From positions 558,001 to 622,000 of the forward strand of contig JADNRZ010000025.1 in NCBI GenBank assembly GCA_015501605.1: 64,000 nt of DNA, in the 5' to 3' direction. This DNA is from Panaeolus papilionaceus. Its lineage: Eukaryota > Basidiomycota > Agaricomycetes > Agaricales. Below are positions 1-11,581 of the stretch, one piece after another. The notes below the pieces were generated by a model. That model was not told the DNA's origin and did not search any database. It was given only the letters and a program-made list of their open reading frames with translations. Made by a program: the position numbers and the translations under genes. Positions within the stretch are counted from its first letter, which is position 1; each line of letters opens with the position of its first letter.

Positions 1-160
1 AGGTTTTACGTGCTACCGGGTCCGAATCTGAGGTCTGGGCAAGGTGGTCGAGGATGCTGTCGATGATTTCCTGTGGTAAATCGAACGGTTTCCGAGGGGT
101 AGAATTGAAGAGTTGCTGCAAACCAGGGATGGGGAGAACATTAATTATAGCATTCAGCAT
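1..160 (-). CDS. F-box-like protein, 5' part only (cut by window edge)
   Basis: The minus strand opens at an ATG (160) with a frame beginning MLNAIINVLPIPGL and then LPQEIIDSILDHL, followed by QTSDSDPVARKT up to the left edge. The LPQEIIDSILDHL stretch is the standard first helix of fungal F-box and F-box-like domains, which dock substrate adaptors onto Skp1 in SCF ubiquitin ligases. Only about 53 residues are visible, so the substrate-binding part is unknown. No intron is needed in the visible piece. It could equally be an F-box-like domain in another Agaricomycete multigene family. Confidence 0.6.
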   Translation of the reverse strand, partial: MLNAIINVLPIPGLQQLFNSTPRKPFDLPQEIIDSILDHLAQTSDSDPVARKT

Positions 161-881
161 TTCCAGAGGTGCGACCTATCGACAGATAGTCCCTGGATCG
201 ATGGTGACGGTTGTGGCCGTGGTGGTGGATGTCGGTATTCAGCCTAATGATAATGATTCATAGAGTCGGCTATCGGTGTTGACGTTTTGAATTTCCGTGA
301 CCAAATTCACACATCATGTGATGGTTCGCGCGTCTCTTGTTATTCTCCTATTCTCCTATGCCCGCCCCTAATTGAAGGGCGTAGCCTCAAAAATCGAATT
401 TGAGGAATGTCGTAATGCTGCTGCGATACTGAACACAGCGCAGGCTTTCAACTAAGAGTTCGATTCCCCGGAGTGTGGATAGACTCGATTTCACAAATGG
501 GCTGGAAGCTACACCAATTCTCGACCAATTTTCGGCACTGGTCCAAAGGGACAGACAAGTTTCAACGTCCTTTAAAAATGCCGCATTATGATCAGTAAAA
601 AGCCCTAAGGATGGAAGTGTCCCTTTTACAAATCACATTAGCAAAGAGAAATGGGGCCAGGAGGTAGCTAGGAATCATGCCAAGGCGAAGAGATAAAACG
701 AGTGTAAATTGTGGTACTAGACCTTCCAGCTTGGAATACCAAAAAGTGATATATACAAATATGTTAACGATAGACAAGTCAAAAGTAGGAGTTCACGTCA
801 GTATTGTATCGAAGTGATGTTGAACCATGATGAACCGGCGAGGTATCGAGAGCTCGTACTAGCACTTTAGCCATTCGACAT
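161..881. other. intergenic, no gene seen
   Basis: This stretch separates the 5' end of the F-box gene from the 3' end of the DUF6534 gene; both are on the minus strand. Only short spurious frames are present. I see no repeat or RNA gene here. Confidence 0.5.
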
Positions 882-3075
882 TCACACCATATGCTTCGCA
901 TCACGGACATCGATCGACTGAGACTCCTTGTGAGATGAATAAGAAAGCTGGGCATTTGTATTCGAGCGAAAACTCACATCCGACTTTTCTGCGTGGTTGT
1001 ATCGAGCGGCGTCTGCGACGAATTCGGTCATGGTATCGATTTTGATGGAGATGTTGGCTGGACGCTGCTGTTAACACAGAGTCTTGAGATGAAGAGTAAA
1101 GACCAAAACGCAAATAATCACCTTCGAAGACGTAGCCTGATTTTTCGGGAAATCGCGCAGCGAATGCGTCAGATGATCAGAGGTGCTATTGATCATGTCC
1201 GAAGCTCCTCGAATCATCTTGCGGGCGTTCAAAGTTGCCAGGAGTGAATTGGTATAGACTGATGCAGAATCGTATTATCAGAATTCCATAATAATCAAAA
1301 GTGTTACAAGAAGGCAGGGGACTTACGGCGGCCAATGCAGAAGAAGAAGGCGATGTAAATGAACGTGTTGCCTGCGACAGTGATCTGAGAACGGTGATAA
1401 GCTTGGGTGCCTCCACAAGGGCGCCATGCGGGGCGCTATAGCTCACTTACTGAGATCAAAGAAGCAATAGCGCAAAGGCTAAGGTCAACTGCATCAGGGC
1501 CATTAAGGGGGACATCACGAGGTGGAGTCACTTTACCTTGTTAAAACGCCGGTGTTAACTGAGAAGAGAATCTAAAGCGATAGCGGCGCGTGAGCAAATT
1601 TGGCTGTCATTTACCCCTGTATAACGCGTTTGCTGCTAGACTCACCAATTTGTTGATCATAGTGTCCGATCTGTGTATCGAGTTAATAATGTTCACATGG
1701 GTGAAGGTTAAAGCTCCCACCTTTGAAAGCCTGTGCGAGAGAGATGCAGCAGAGTGCAGAGCGTCACAGCAATCAGAACGTCGCCGGCGGCGGCGAGGAC
1801 GTTCACGGAAATCGAGAGTGACTGATTGAGCACAATAAATTAAGCATATTGTTTGAGGACAGATAGGGCGCCATACCTTCAGTGACATGAGACCAGCAAT
1901 AGTGGGTATATGGATCCTAAATAGGAACAATAATGAGGAGCGTTTTCCGAGAGAGACGGCGATTGATACAAACGCGAGAGTTGTGTAAACTAAAAGCGAA
2001 AACCAAATGATAAGTTAACGTTGTATACCTCATATTTTAGGAGTGAGTCTTACCAGTAATGCAAGCTGTGTGTGCATCGCACATTCATTAGAGCAGAGGT
2101 CATGAGAACAATGTGAGTACGAACCGAATTCAGCTAACACCAAGGATCCCTGTTAAAATGAAGCGATCAGAATACAATAAAAGATGTGACCTCAAGGGTG
2201 AGATGTACCGTCGATATGGTTAACCAGATGTTACGGCCACTCACTAGGGTAAGTGGACATCAATAAGACTTGTAAAGCAGTTCCGGGGCTCCACTTACGA
2301 CGCCAGACGCGCATGGTGAGGAAGCTAGAAGACAAGAGTTAGCGCGATCGAGAAAAATGGAGGCGTATGAGCTCACCTTTGCACGACGAGAGCAGTAAGT
2401 CCCTTGATATCACATTCGTATTAATCTAAGCAGATCGAGTAGTCGAAGAGAAGAACGTACATTGAACAGGACCTCGACCTGAACAGGGCAACAGGTCAGC
2501 CTCGGTTGATTCCCTGAAGCGATAGCGTTAGAAGTGAACTCACGATGAGGCTCCTAAAAAATAAGGTCGGTGATTGAGACCTGAAAGCAACAAAAGACGA
2601 CTAACCAAACGAGCTTTTGAAGCATCTTTTGATCTCCCCATCCAGTGATCAGATATTGGTACACTGCAGACAATCGGAGGTGCTATCGTCAGCAACAACC
2701 TTCGACGCGTCATTTGACCTTACTCGTATGCGTAATCAACACTTGGTGCACGGTGTCGAACAATGTAACAACCCCAACCTGTGAACCACACATTGTCAAC
2801 GGCGCCAAAGGAAACCAAGGCGATGAACGAGTACCAAAGTCTTGATGGGCCACTTGTCGGTTTGATGGGTATAGTAATAGAAAGCTTGAACCAGTGACAC
2901 TGATACCGGGACGTTAGCTGAAAACATGTCACGACGATAGAGTACCTTACCCCCGTGCAGGCTAGTTAGATGAATGACATTAAGCGCTTCAATCAACTGT
3001 AGGAACCAAAATGACTTACGTCGCGGCCACGACGAGGCCAATGAACGCGACACCAAGACTATCATCGATACTCAT
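882..3075 (-). CDS. DUF6534-type seven-helix membrane protein
   Basis: A multi-exon gene on the minus strand. The chosen ATG at 3075 starts MSIDDSLGVAFIGLVVAA. A probable microexon of about 11 nt (LHG) and VSLVQAFYYYTHQTDKWP follow. Later exons give TLFDTVHQVLITHT, VYQYLITGWGD, GLTALVVQ, FLTMRVWR, FRIHIPTIAGLMSL, VLAAAGDVLIAVTLCTLLHL with SRTGFQR, SDTMINKL, NTGVL, LSLCAIASLIS, ITVAGNTFIYIAFFFCIGR and LYTNSLLATLNARK. This is the Agaricomycete DUF6534 layout, including the typical SRTGF, IAFFFCIG-LYTNSLLATLNAR segments. A hydrophilic cytoplasmic tail ends at TGA (882). The function of the family is unknown; receptor-like roles are only guessed. Exons are joined by introns of about 45-70 nt, so no single long frame exists. 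Confidence 0.8.
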
Positions 3076-5915
3076 CAAAATCAGAAAGCCCACGTCTGAA
3101 TAAAATAACGCACGTATTGTCAATAGTTACAGCCATTATGAATAAACGAAGAGCGACTAGGTCAGGAGGAATAAAGAGGTATGAGGGAACAGGATGCGAA
3201 GACCCTTCAATTTGAGGCCAACTATAACGAAAGCGAAGGACGAAGGGCCACAATCTCTGGAGAAAAAAGAGAAAAGGCTGGAAGGCTGGAAGCCGTTAAG
3301 GTTATTTCCCGAACCCACCGTGGAAGACAGTGCCTATTCCCGCCGCCTCGTTCACCTCTGAAGGGATCCACAACCGGACAGCTGATGCACTCCGAAAGAA
3401 GCAAAGCATAAATAAATCTGGTCCTCAACCATCAGTCGTTCGATGGATGGGCAGATCTCGTCCAAATGAAAGAGCTGACAGGGGCGTACCTTTTAACTCA
3501 AAAGCTAAACTTTCGTATACATTTTGAGATACGTTTTGGGTTATATAACGCCGGCCAACAGAGACTCTGTACCACGTACTCGAAGGTATAGCCAGGCAGG
3601 GGAAGGGTCGCTCTCTCGAATTGATGCCTATTGCCACCACCGAAGGGGTCAGGTGGAAGGAGTTCGAAATACCAGAAACGTCGATTCCCATTGGTCTTCC
3701 GCTCAAATATTGAGTCGACAATGACGTGGAGCGGTAGCGAAGTCCGAAATGATTTCCTCATACTTCGCAACCGATACTAAAGCCCGGCTAGATTGCCTTC
3801 GAGCGCTTCCTGGTTGTCCGTATCCTCTGCGGATCCGTTCTCAGGCTTTAAGTTATGTTATGATAATAAGAACTAACTCGAGTGTGAGTATCGCTAGAGG
3901 GTATCAACCGGCTGAACGGCTCTTACGTATATGTACGAATAATCTTTTTCTTGTGTCTGACACAAATCATAACAAATCATGCGCCCATTTCAAACTTTGC
4001 AGCAGTCCGTGGCGACTCTGTGTCCACAGGGGATGTTGCTTGAACGATAGTAGAAAGACGATAATTTCTCTATGGATATTCGAACCTGCATTCTGCATCG
4101 AGAGTTGAGCATGAGAGGTAACAACACAGCTGCAAAACGGACATAGCTTGTTCCAAGGTGTAAACCAAGGTACCCTCAGGGTCGTGATTCTGGCCATCGC
4201 AAGCGGAGTTTCATCACGCCTTCGTCATCCCAACCATCCACTTGAATTTAGAAATTCTCAAACTCATGATCTGCGCAACCTAGCTGATTTTTTCACTCCC
4301 TTTTTGCAGGTTTGAGAGGACTCCGCGCGGAGTTATCTTTTTTTGAGCGGAGCGGAGTAGGTAGAATGAGACTGCCATTCAAACTTCTGTAGCCCAAGTC
4401 TAAGGTTCTAGGGTGCAAAAACGACTCTATGTTCCGTAGACCATGTATCAGGAAATAATGGACAATGGTACGTTCTGTTCTCTTTCCTTCCTCATAATTC
4501 TTCAATTCAGTTGTTTTTTGCAGCTTCTAAATCGCATGTGCTGACCTCTCTGCCAGCGTTGTAAACATGCGCGGATTGGGGCCTGAGGTCCTGACCCAGC
4601 TGGTCTCAAGGAACCAAAGCATTGGATCATTTTGTTGTCAAAGAAGTTGAAAGAACGTTGTAAGTAGTCTTCTCAAATGAAGGCGTACATCAGTACCAGT
4701 TGATAAACCTCTGGATTCACGATGGTTTTTTTGATAGGCAAACATAAGTGAATGGCATTTTGCATTTTCGCGACCTATGCCTCATATGCAACTCTCATCG
4801 TCCTACTACCCACAAGGTTGAAGCAAAATATTCTTTGCCTAATAGTTAATGGCTATGTTTAGATCATGTCGGCAGTACGCCCAGACTCAGAAGGAAAGAA
4901 CGCGTTCATCCGGAACATGTAGAGTCGCCCACGCTCAAGACGCGCAGAGCAGAGAAGTGAGTGGAGCGAGCTTCCACCCACACTGGCTAAGTCCGGGTAG
5001 ACCTTGTGCTACCTGTGTTGTCCTCCCCTTCCCATTATGCGTCCCATATGCCCCGAGGGAGGAATCAGCTTGATACATCAACCTTTCATTAAAACAGCGT
5101 ATGCTAGAATGCAGCTTCCATAAACCATGTGCTTCCGCATAATCAGTACGGGGTTGTGGGCACTGGGCTGGGCATATGGGCACGTCTCCATTGTGAACAG
5201 TTGATTCCATCACTCGTAACGAGGTTCTAGGATCGTGGCAAGTCTCGTAATGCTTCATTCCATACTACTTTCTATGGCTTGACCTGAAGCTTTATAGATG
5301 GGCTCCATGTGGACCTACTGGATATTTATAGTCTCGAGGAAGGGAATCAACTTCGAAGAAGCCGGTATGTCCATTTCTTGGCGGCCGCGATCAAGCAATA
5401 ACAGCGACCCCGTCATCATCACGACGATATTCTGGCGCTTAGATCTATTTTGGCACTATGATGCAGGCTGAAATGCTATTTCTTGATGTGGCCAACGTTC
5501 GTTCGCCTTCCTCCGCGCGTTTCTGTGTTCGTAAGGACGCCATTCCACGCGTGCGATCGCGTACCGCGCAAGTTACATGCCTCGCATGCCGCCTTGGCGA
5601 TGAATGTGTCAGACTCTACATGAAGTGTACGCCAAGTTCAGTATATAATGATCATGGAATCTTTTACACAGCTGTTGAAGATTGTCCCTCCCCTCCACGC
5701 TTCATTTACATAGACTTCGACACAGTTAAAATAGGTCTCCTGCTCCATATTACCCCTATCACGTGTTGCTCTCATTGTCAAGCGCATTCCTAGTTCCGCA
5801 AAGTTATTTATGGACACCTTTCCCAAGTTAAACAGTGAGTGCATAAATTTTTATAAGTAACTCTCAGGGACGACAGATTTTGTCTCTAACCTCATCCATT
5901 GATCGATCAGCAGAT
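3076..5915. other. 2.8-kb stretch without a supported gene
   Basis: The longest frames, for example 3498-3770 and 4935-5258 on the minus strand and 5458-5793 on the plus strand, match no family I recognise. They have no convincing exon chain. It probably contains the promoters of the DUF6534 gene (left) and the PLP enzyme gene (right). Confidence 0.4.
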
Positions 5916-7706
5916 ATGCAACTTACTGCCTGGACAGAGCGTTACCGTCAGCCACCCCCGCCTTTTGGACATGCTTGCCTCGAATTGTACTCTCTGGATC
6001 CCGAATACCTGAATCTGAATAACGGTGAGAAGCTTATCCCAATAAACTCATGATCTTTCTGAGCTAGATTGACAGGTTCATATGGGACAACGCCCAAGCC
6101 GGTCACCCAGGCCATCGAAGAGCTGACGCTTCGGGTCGAACGCAGTCCCGACCTCTTTCATCGTGTCGAGTACCAGCCGATGCTCAAGAACGTCCGGGCA
6201 CGATTGGCAGATTTCGTTGGTGCCAAAACAGAGGAAATTATGCTGGTCAACAATGCGTCGATGGGCATCAATACCATTCTGCGTAACTTCCAATGGGAAA
6301 AGGGGGATGTCATCTTCGCATGTGCGTTACATCACGCCATCTTCAATTGTCTTTTGTGAAGCATGGACCTGATTTGCGATCCTATATGTTCTGCTTTTGA
6401 TTTTGGTTTTGTTTTCGATTTGTATGGACGTATTCGTGATTATCCAGTTACGACGACCTATGGATCTGTTACAGGAACAGTGAAGAGTATTTCGGATGCT
6501 CCACCTCACCCTACAGTCGTCACTGTCCCTATTCTCTTCCCTACCACCAAGGAGGAGATCATCAAGACCTTCAAGGAATTCGTCGCAGCCAACCCTGCGC
6601 AGCCCAACAAGAAGCGGGTCGCTGTCATCGATTCGATCATCTCCAACCCAGGTGTCAAGTTACCATGGGAGGAGATGGTCCAGATCTGCAAGGAAGAGAG
6701 CATCTGGAGCGTCGTTGACGCTGCTCATTCTATTGGCCAAGAAGTCGGCATCAATCTGACAAAGTCCGGTCCTGACTTTTGGGTGTCGGTACGTCTGATC
6801 ATGTTTCCCTACATAACTACGTGCTTACATTGGTATCATACAGAATTGCCACAAGTGGCTGTCTGCAAAGAGGTCCTGTGCTGTACTTTACATTGCAGAG
6901 AGGTAAATGTTGACGGATCGAAGACGGGCGGTCACTCATGTCTTTTGTAGGAATCAGCATATTATTAGGACAGCTCTTCCCACTGGCCATACCTATAAAT
7001 CTCATCCCGTGGATCAGGCCGAGTATATCGAGTCCCAGTTTGAGTGTATGTGGCTTTACGCATCTTCTCAATTTTGTTAAGCCTAATCATTTATGTCAAT
7101 CAGGGAATGGCACTATCGACTGGGCACCCTATCTCTCAGTGGCAAATGGTGAGCCTTGGCGTTTAATTCTCTGACTGACTACCATCTGACGCGGTGCATC
7201 TTCAAGCTCTCGACTTCCGCGCCTGGTTAGGTGGTGAGGAAAAAATCAACGAGTACTGCCGTGATCTTGCCATCAAAGGTGGAGAGGAATTGGCTCGTAT
7301 ACTCGGGACGCGTCTTATGGACACTACCGGCGAATTCACTCTCAACATGGTGGCATCATTTTTTCCAGCCCTATTATTACTTATTGACGATATCTTGCTG
7401 TAGACGAACGTAGAGCTGCCTCTCCCGACGTCCTTGAAGCCCACCGCCGAGCTCATCGCCAGAATTAATCGAATATTACTTGTAGACCACAAAGCGTTCT
7501 CCGCATTCTTTTACCACAACGGTGCATGGTGGACGCGTTGTAGCGCTCAAGTTTGGAATGAGGTTGGCCACTCAGAACATTTCTCTCTAGATCACGTATT
7601 TACCGGTTTTATTTCTCTTTTTCAGGTCGAAGACTTCCGCTCAATCGCCAAGATATGGCTCGACGTCTGCAATGACTTCAGAAAGGAACTAGGGTTACCG
7701 GAATGA
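5916..7706 (+). CDS. PLP-dependent enzyme, aminotransferase class V (Egt2 / isopenicillin N epimerase-like)
   Basis: The ATG at 5916 gives MQLTAWTERYRQPPPPFGH, and a 5' intron leads into NNGSYGTTPKPV, the usual N-terminal loop of class V PLP enzymes. Next come ERSPDLFHRVEYQPML, LVNNASMGINTILR (PLP phosphate loop), YGSVTGTVKSISD, VAVIDSIISNPGVKLPWEEM, VVDAAHSIGQEVGINL (the Asp binding the PLP pyridine nitrogen) and, after an intron, NCHKWLSAKRSCAVLYI. The Lys of NCHKW is the expected Schiff-base residue. The C-terminal domain ends WLDVCNDFRKELGLPE. About six or seven short introns are needed. Related fungal enzymes include the hercynylcysteine sulfoxide lyase of ergothioneine synthesis (Egt2) and LolT-like proteins. 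Which substrate this one uses cannot be read from the sequence. Its 3' end converges on the mannose-6-phosphate isomerase gene. Confidence 0.85.
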
Positions 7707-8085
7707 ATCCCGGAACGTCTAGGGAGACCTAGGCGGACCAGAGGGAAGCGCGGTACGAGCTCGCGTCAATCAAAATCACCCAGCTTATGCGTCGAGGGAC
7801 CTCGATATACATGGACAGTAGAAGATTTAGAAAAATTGTTGGTTGCTAAAGTAAATATAGGGCATCGTTCATATGTAAATTAAATGGTATTTCTATGGTT
7901 TTTGTATGTGGCCATTGTATATTGTGTAATATGGATGTATGTACAATTTAAATTTTATCAATATGGTCATGATGCAAGAACGATAGGTGTACTTGATACA
8001 ACTTCTCCGAGTATTTAATGTTAATTAAACAAAGAGAAAATTTTAGAGTCCGCTTAAAATCGATAATTATATACAGCCTTGCAAA
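7707..8085. other. convergent 3' flank
   Basis: An AT-rich spacer between two converging genes, presumably their 3' UTRs and polyadenylation signals. No gene is seen. Confidence 0.5.
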
Positions 8086-9538
8086 TTAAGCCTCCACAAA
8101 GGCCCTGTATACAGTCAATCCCTCAGAACCAGCTGTGAATTCAACAGCTGAACCAGCACCAATAAATATGACCTCGCCGTTCCCCAGACTAAGATCATTC
8201 TCGCCAAAAGCTAACCTGCCACCACCGCCTGTAACAATCGCGATGCTAGGCCCTTCCAAGGCAGGATGTTTCTCTGTTCCCGCCTGATCAAGACCGACGC
8301 GCACAACGCTGAATTCCGTGATTGGGGGGTCATAAAGCAGCGAGGCTGCTGTTGAAGGCTCTCTGAAGGGTGTGGACTTGACGTTGTGTCTGGAGCTCGG
8401 CGAAGACACGTATGTCAATCCAGAAACTAGATTGGGAACGTCACGGAATTTGGGCGTCAAACCCGCCCGAATAACGTTATCTGAATTGGCCATACACTCC
8501 ACGCATTCTAAGAAAGGAATAAACACACAGGGTTATCATGATACAGCTCAAGCAGCTCACCTCCTGAAACGTAGGCATGAGGTTCATTCGCGCCCAGGAA
8601 GATTGCCTGACCGGGTTCCAGTTGGACAATATTGAGGACTATGGGACAGTAGACGCCGATATCGCCGGGGAACTGCTCATCCAGCAGGATCATCATGTTA
8701 GCAATGGTGTCATACCCTTGTCTTTCGTGTGGCGGGGTGTTCTTGAATCGAGAGATGAGAGACGGTAGTCTCTGCCGGACGATTTCCGGTGGAGTGTTCA
8801 TGAGCACGTCGAACAGAGTCTTGAGTATTTCCTTCTCTTTAGGTCCTTGAGGTGTGTCGGAAGCAGATAGACGGGTAAATTCCTCGACGAGTTCCACTGA
8901 GAAAAGGTCCTTGAACTCTGGTAGAAGTTGTAGCAACTCCGCGATTTCTCGAAGCGGTCTGAATCCACAAAGAGCAGTAAAGGGTGTGATGGCTAGCGCC
9001 ATCTCGGGTTTATGATTTGGGTCTATGAGAATAAGCGTTAATTAAACCAGCGGACCATATATTGAATATAATGGCGCTAACCCACCTTTGTAAATATCCG
9101 GCTGCGTTGAATGAAGAAGTTCCGCTGTTGCTTTATCGGGGTGAGATTGGATGCTTAGCGCCTTCCTGATTGAGAGGATTTTTAGTAGGAAGGGGAGGTT
9201 TCCGTTCTCCGCGTTGAACTTCTGGATTATGGGAGTACCGATGAGATTGGGATGAGCGGCAAGGTGCTGTGAAAGAGTCTCCCCTGTGCCCTTGACTTTC
9301 GATGGCGACGATGGGTGTGTGCCCATCCAGAGCTTAACAGCGAAGAGTTTGAACCTGACACGTCTGAGCTACAACCCTCCACTCTCACCTCAGCGTATGG
9401 AGCATTCTCGTCGACATTAAACCCCGGTATTTCTGACCCTTTAGCGAATTCGGCTACTTTTGAGTCCTTTCCAAGTTTTCCCCAGTCATATTGCTGCGTT
9501 GTTGGCAAGATTTTGAAAACAGGAAGCCCAGATGTCAT
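8086..9538 (-). CDS. mannose-6-phosphate isomerase, type I
   Basis: Converts fructose-6-P to mannose-6-P, the entry to GDP-mannose for glycosylation and wall mannan; it is cytosolic and Zn dependent. The start is the ATG at 9538 (MTSGLPVFKILPTTQQYDWG); the frame runs on upstream, but only with a GTG. After an intron come LWMGTHPSSPSKVKGTGETL and IRKALSIQSHPDKATAELL (the QSHPDK metal site). After the next come DPNHKPEMALAITPFTALCG and LEPGQAIFLGANEPHAYVSG. The last exon opens ECVECMANSDNVIRAGLTPK, the type I signature, and ends in a cupin-like C-terminus (GNGEVIFIGAGSAVEF). Three introns are clear, near 9328-9386, 9017-9083 and 8527-8575. All family landmarks are present, so it should be functional. 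Only the gene family, not a local symbol, is asserted. Confidence 0.95.
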
Positions 9539-9773
9539 GTTAAATGGCACTATAGTGAGGTGACTGAGTCAGAGGGCACGATATAGTCAAGAGTGAAGAA
9601 GCGTTGACATCCGCCCTTTATAGTCCTGGTCAATTGATATCGATTTCCTTCAATGACGTTGCATTCTTGTGTTGTTTAGCCGATCGGAGAAATATCCATA
9701 ACAGTCAAGCCCCTAAGTATTCAAATGTCGAATGTAGCAGTGAGTCATTGAGGTATTTTTTTCTATTAATTTT

Positions 9774-9808
<35 letters not shown>

Positions 9809-10131
9809 CGTGAGAAGCAGAGAGTGAAAGGTTTAGACCAGTGGGATTTCGATCCCTCGGTTGCGATGATAGGATTAAAAATGGACGTTTACCATGCGCT
9901 CTCTCGCAGAAGAAACCAAACATTACCTCTGATGTCCTACAACCCGTGTCTATCTCAGGTGCATAATTAGCTTTAACCACTCATCGGTTCTCACAGAGGA
10001 ATTCATCTGGGAATGGCGAGTATCCTCATGAATGCACATAAAAGACTGACATGGGTAGCCATTAGAATGTGATTTACTAACGTCGCTTGTACCCATCGCA
10101 CCTGCTTCAATCGTGCTTTTAAATCCATAGG
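9539..10131. promoter_or_regulatory. shared upstream region of two divergent genes
   Basis: The isomerase gene starts leftward and the peptidase gene rightward from this 593-bp gap, so it should hold both promoters. A 33-nt T run lies at 9776-9808. No further gene is seen. Confidence 0.45.
9776..9808. repeat. poly-T tract of 33 nt
   Basis: An uninterrupted run of 33 T in the divergent promoter region, preceded by a T-rich lead (TTTTTTTCTATTAATTTTTC). Poly(dA:dT) tracts commonly exclude nucleosomes at fungal promoters. It could also be the tail of an old retroposed sequence, but no body of one is visible. Confidence 0.8.
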
Positions 10132-11432
10132 ATGTCAGCTTTAGAAGGGACAATCGACTTCAAGGTCAACGAAGTTACCTATCAAACGTGGTACAGAATC
10201 TTCGGGGACATAAGATCCGGAAAGGTGCCGGTCGTTGCTCTCCATGGGGGTCCTGGAGCGGGGCATTCGTAGTACGTCGTTTCACAAACGTGCTCGCCAT
10301 ATTGAAATGAATACGGAAATGCTTTGTGCCGCGTAGCATGATGTAAGATTGTCTTCGTTTATTTTGTCTAACAAAAGCACGATGCTGACTTTTACGAAGC
10401 CCACATAAACGTCTCTGGGAGCAAGCAAGGTGAGCTTTCTTTGGTGGTATATGAGATACGGCCGGCAAGCTTACTTGAGAGCAGGATTCCGGTCATATTA
10501 TACGATCAACTTGGAACAGGAAATTCAAGCCATATCCCAGATGTTCCAAAAGAATTTTGGACGGCCGAGCTCTTCATGGATGAACTTACCAACTTGCTCC
10601 ACCACTTTGGCATTGAGAAAAAGTTTGACCTGCTGGGTGTATCATGGGGAGGTGAGCTTGTCTAACCAGAATATAAATGAGAACGTACCCATTGAGAAAA
10701 CGCCGCATGAAAATAGGCATGCTAGCCGGCAACTACGCAGCAGCTCGCAAACCCCAGGGTCTTCGCAAGCTCGTCATCGCCAGCTCGCCCGCTAACAACG
10801 ACCTCTACATGAAAGGAATCAATGAGCTTCTGGATGCGAACTTCTCCGCCGACTTCGTTGCCATGCTCAGGAAGCATGAAGCCGACGGAACATTTGACTC
10901 GCCAGAATACGTAGCAGGAAACACACTTTTCATGAAGAAGTTTACGTGCTCTGTTGATCCATGGCCCGAGACGCTGGAAGCTACGATGAAGACAATGGAG
11001 GAGGATCCGACGGTGTACCAAGCCATGTGAGTAATCGAAGTTCTGCATGAGAATGTCCACTGACGGCTGCTGGCTGGGGGGTGATCAAAATTCAGGCAAG
11101 GACCGACAGAGTTCTGCATGTCCGGAGGAACACTCCAAAACTGGGACATAACCCCCATTCTGCACAACATCGACAGCCCGACTCTCCTCCTGCGCGGAAA
11201 AAACGACTCGGTATCCGCAGAATCCATGTTCCCTTTCTTCAAAAGCATCCGTCAGGTTAAATGGGTAGAACTGGAGAATAGCACCCATTTGGGGATGTAC
11301 GAGGAACCAGACAGGTGAGTGTTCTTGGGTTGTTGGGTATTAACGTTGGTATATGATATTTGAGTAACGATCTGACATGGGCATATGCGCACAAGATATT
11401 TCAATACTGTGATTACATTTCTAGATCTGTGA
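10132..11432 (+). CDS. proline iminopeptidase-type alpha/beta hydrolase
   Basis: The ATG at 10132 gives [20 protein letters not shown] and then [15 protein letters not shown], the oxyanion-hole HGGPG motif. Next are [30 protein letters not shown] and [20 protein letters not shown]; the Ser in GVSWGG is the expected nucleophile. The cap region follows ([15 protein letters not shown]). The exon [20 protein letters not shown] places the catalytic Asp, and [16 protein letters not shown] the His. The last small exon ends [11 protein letters not shown] at TGA 11430-11432. Members cleave N-terminal residues (often Pro) from peptides or act as L-amino-acid amidases. The splice path between GGPGAGHS and IPVILYDQ (10270-10470) is unclear to me; it may hold a small exon or damage. 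The gene converges with the DUF6533 gene downstream. Confidence 0.85.
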
Positions 11433-11581
11433 AGGGCTTCAGCAACATGGAAAGGGGGAGAAACGAGAGGGGAGAGGGAGACCAACAGGATACGTTAGAT
11501 GGTGGGATCCATAAAGTAGTTGCAAATAAACCTCTGGCGAGTTGATGGCATCATGTTGCTGCTGATGAAAGCCATGTTGTC

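Noticed and set aside
440..480. GAGTTCGATTCCCCGG, like a tRNA T loop
   Set aside because: Flanks do not form the T stem, and no D or anticodon arm can be built upstream.
3498..3770. 90-codon minus frame
   Set aside because: No family similarity, overlapped by other equally long frames on both strands, no splice partners.
9539..9550. Upstream GTG start for mannose-6-phosphate isomerase
   Set aside because: An ATG four codons later (9538) fits the family start.
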